Source of the DNA: Atriophallophorus winterbourni
Taxonomy: Eukaryota > Platyhelminthes > Trematoda > Plagiorchiida > Microphallidae
Reading direction: 5' to 3'
Length of the DNA stretch: 64,000 nt
NCBI GenBank assembly: GCA_013407085.1
Contig: JACCGJ010010178.1
Coordinates: forward strand, 52,570 to 116,569
Notes under the pieces: model-generated
The model's database searches: none
Told to the model about the DNA's origin: nothing
The model's input: only the letters and a program-made list of their open reading frames with translations
Part shown: positions 61,340-64,000 of the stretch, in pieces
Position numbering within the stretch: position 1 is the first letter of the stretch
Layout: the number at the start of each line of letters is the position of its first letter
Translations under genes and position numbers: made by a program

Positions 61340-62364
61340 TGTGCGCACCGATTACGCAATCGCGCTAATCTGTCAGCAGATGTCATTCACACCTGCCAAG
61401 ACTAAAACAATTAAGGGATTATACGGCACGTAGGGGTGGTGGTGCGTCAGTTGATATTGAACGCGCCTGTCCTTCTTAACGAGCGCAGAACCCACAATGG
61501 ACTGTGCAGTTCTTAACCAGCTTATGATTGGTCAGGTGAATGCAATTTAAACAAGATACAATCTGTTTACATCAGCAGAGCAATGGCTGAACATTTTTCC
61601 GGACCATGAACCATTAAGTTTTAATCCAACATTGGTGCGTTGGAAAGGTACGACAATAGTCATGTTGAAGCAACGTTTGCGATCTCACGCAAACGAAACA
61701 GTACGTCGGTTCATCCACACCACCATCACAACCATATTACGATTAGACGGTGATTAGGCGCTCACATTATTTCGTACAAATCGATAATTCGGTCAACCGC
61801 TCATATGAAGCATTTGTGGAAATCGGCACAAAATTCGCGCGTTGATTTAGGTTACTGTGACCGCGGATAGGCAGTCAATCTGCATGATCGATATCTACAG
61901 CAGAGATCTTTTGAAAACTGTGAGTTAAACGAGTACAAACTAGTTCCTGACGCTGTACCCCACTTATATAAACTAATAAGGAACTGTGAAGGTGCATTTG
62001 AAAACAAAAAATCGTTTGCGCAGGTTTTTTATGTGTTGAAGCATAGTAGCTTGATAGTGAACCCGATTTGTAGTAGATAAACGAACATTCCGATTTATAT
62101 TTAGAACCGGTGGATAAGACAACATTAATAATACGAGGAATTATAGATACGAGAGTTCTGTGTAATATACTAATAAAAAAGATTCTTTTGACAGATATTA
62201 TGAAATTAATACCTTAAACACGAAATCGATGGGAGTGTGGTGTTGCTGCATTAAAAGAATTAGATTTACATGGCTGATAAATGTTTTCGTAGCAACTTTG
62301 AGCCAGTTTCAGCATAAGCATCGCGAGTGACATAATTTACTTTTACGTTACTTTTGTGCGGCTG
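61340..62364. other. Flank of the Penelope-like element, unrecognised
   Basis: It may include the element's 3' region at its left end. No gene seen and no second hammerhead core found. Confidence 0.4.
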
Positions 62365-64000
62365 GCTCCACGGGTGGAATAGCCGTCTTCATTGATGTTT
62401 CATATCACGCCAGCCCATGCGCGTCGATCGAAGGCTGGTTCGTTGTACATTTTTTATTTATCCAGTCTCGTTCCTACCAGCGAACGCCGTAGACGGTACG
62501 TAGTCCAAGGGCGTCTACATCCTCCTTCACAGTCGACAGCCAACTCTTAACTTGATCGCCCTGCCGCCGACGCCATGTACCAACTGGTTTGGGTTCGAGA
62601 AGGGTTTCGTGAGTGCTAAGTATATATTTTTGAGGATGTGGCCAAAGCACTGTAGTCTTCTCTGTTGGATGTGAACGGAAAGCGTAGGTAGTCCGTTGCA
62701 TCGCGCTCGAACGGCAGTGTTAGATACTCGGTCAGTATATTGGATGCCCAATATTACTCTAATGCACCAATGATCGAACACATACTGTGACCTCAGCGGC
62801 CACGTCTCGCATCCATAAAGCAGTACAGGACGGATCGCTGCCTGAGAAACACGTATTTTATCTTTGAGGCTGATCCCGGGCCTGCGCCAAAGGGTGCCTT
62901 TCAACTGCAAAAAAACGCATTGCACTCATGATCGGCCCTTAACTTCACTTCATCTTCCGCCTGACCATTGAGCAACATACTTGAGCCGAGTTATTTGAAG
63001 ACTGGAATGTATTCGATCGGACAGCCCTGGACGTTGCTGTATGTCTGCTGTAACGGTATTTTTACTGCATTTATCTCTAGTCCGAATTTAACAGCAGTGC
63101 TACTAACGCGGTCTAAAATCTTTTGCAGCATTTCAGCATTTTCGTCAAATCAACTACATCATAGGCGTAGTCAAGATCGGAGATCCTTTAAAATTTGAAT
63201 CCCTTGATAGTCCTTTCATGCCTGGTTCATAATCAAGTTTACGACATAGTTGAACAGAATGGGGATAACGGAAATCCTTGTCTGACTCCTGCGTGCAAAT
63301 TAAATTTACGAGACTCTTCAACGTAAATACTAACTAGAGTCCTTGTGGAGTTGTAATAGCCTCTAATAAGGCTAACGCGCTTGATGGGGACCCCATCAGA
63401 TAGCATGATGTCTCATAAAAAGCTACGGTCTACGGAGTGAGTCGCAGTGCGGAAATCAATAAAACAAGCTATCGTTTGCTGTTGGTACCGTTCATGGTGC
63501 ATCAAAATTCTGCGGAAGGTGAATATTTGGTCTGCGCATCCCATCCAGGGGCGAAACCCGCCATGGTTGACTCTAGTTCGCTGATTTCGTTCGGTGGGAA
63601 ACCGATTAAGCAGTAGCATCGCAAACAGTTATGCTGCGGTATCAATGAGACTTATTCCGCGGTAGTTGGAGCACACAGATTTATCTCCACGTTTGGGCAG
63701 GGGTAGGATGATAGACATTCCCCAGTCTGATTGGAAAACTTTCGTCTCCCAGATAGAACAAAACAGTTTGTGCAGTGGAGGTAATAAGGCGTCACCACAT
63801 GCTTTAATAAGTTCAACGGAAATTCTGTCCACATCTGGCGATTTACCGTTCTTCATTTGTTACAAAACACTTGAGATATCGTACTCTGATGGGGCATCGC
63901 AGTTGATCGGGTGGCCGCAGCTGAGTGAAGTGTTTAGCTTACCTATCTATCATGTTACTAAGGTCAAATATCAAATGTCCCGACGTAATTCGAAGGTTCG
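62365..64000 (-). mobile_element. RTE-like non-LTR retrotransposon relic, antisense, runs off the window
   Basis: On the reverse strand: RISVELIKACGDALLPPLHK, KRGDKSVCSNYRGISLIDTA, then a stop in place of a Lys codon. Next comes HGGFRPWMGCADQIFTFRRI and ACFIDFRTATHSVDRSFL, then another stop where Trp is usual. The catalytic YADD reads YAYD (about 63.17 kb). The post-RT region IRPVLLYGCETWPLRSQYVF then RRLQCFGHILKN is open at 62527-62925. The 5' part lies beyond 64000. A different family from the copies at 34-52 kb. Confidence 0.85.

Overview
The window looks like nuclear DNA of a parasitic flatworm, most likely a trematode and possibly an opisthorchiid. This is inferred from moderately AT-rich sequence, short exons separated by GT..AG introns of a few hundred bases to about 2 kb, and many decayed non-LTR retrotransposons plus a Penelope-like element. 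Nothing bacterial is present: no operons, ribosome-binding sites or CRISPR.

Region 1 (1-14,887, + strand) is the 3' part of one large split gene. I could join 12 exons whose splice phases all agree (2,517 coding bases from position 3, 838 codons plus a TGA stop). Upstream exons lie outside the window. I do not recognise the protein. It is leucine-rich, probably helical, with no catalytic motif I can name. Its introns carry a retrotransposon fragment, a GC-rich open block and several copies of a palindromic repeat family, one of them a foldback of about 440 bp.

Region 2 (about 15-41.9 kb) has no gene I can support. It holds repeat remnants: a tRNA-Glu-like SINE candidate at 22.0 kb, CR1-like pieces at 28.1 and 37.7 kb, and 3' ends of another non-LTR family at 34.4 and 40.8 kb.

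Region 3 (41.9-43.9 kb) is a compact complete gene on the + strand. It has CCAAT boxes, a TATA box, a short 5' UTR exon, a small intron and one coding exon for a 533-residue protein with three C2H2 zinc fingers and a possible CtBP-binding motif. It is a likely DNA-binding regulator.

Region 4 (44-64 kb) is again gene-poor. It holds non-LTR 3' ends at 47.5 and 52.1 kb and a CR1-like reverse transcriptase relic at 55.4-56.9 kb. A much better preserved Penelope-like element lies at 60.2-61.3 kb, with a hammerhead-like motif beside it on the opposite strand. An RTE-like antisense relic runs off the right edge.

The two host genes show no sign of being coregulated. No undescribed defence or metabolic system was seen. 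The best leads are the unidentified split gene with a possible alternative exon, the foldback family, the hammerhead-like motif and the zinc-finger gene.
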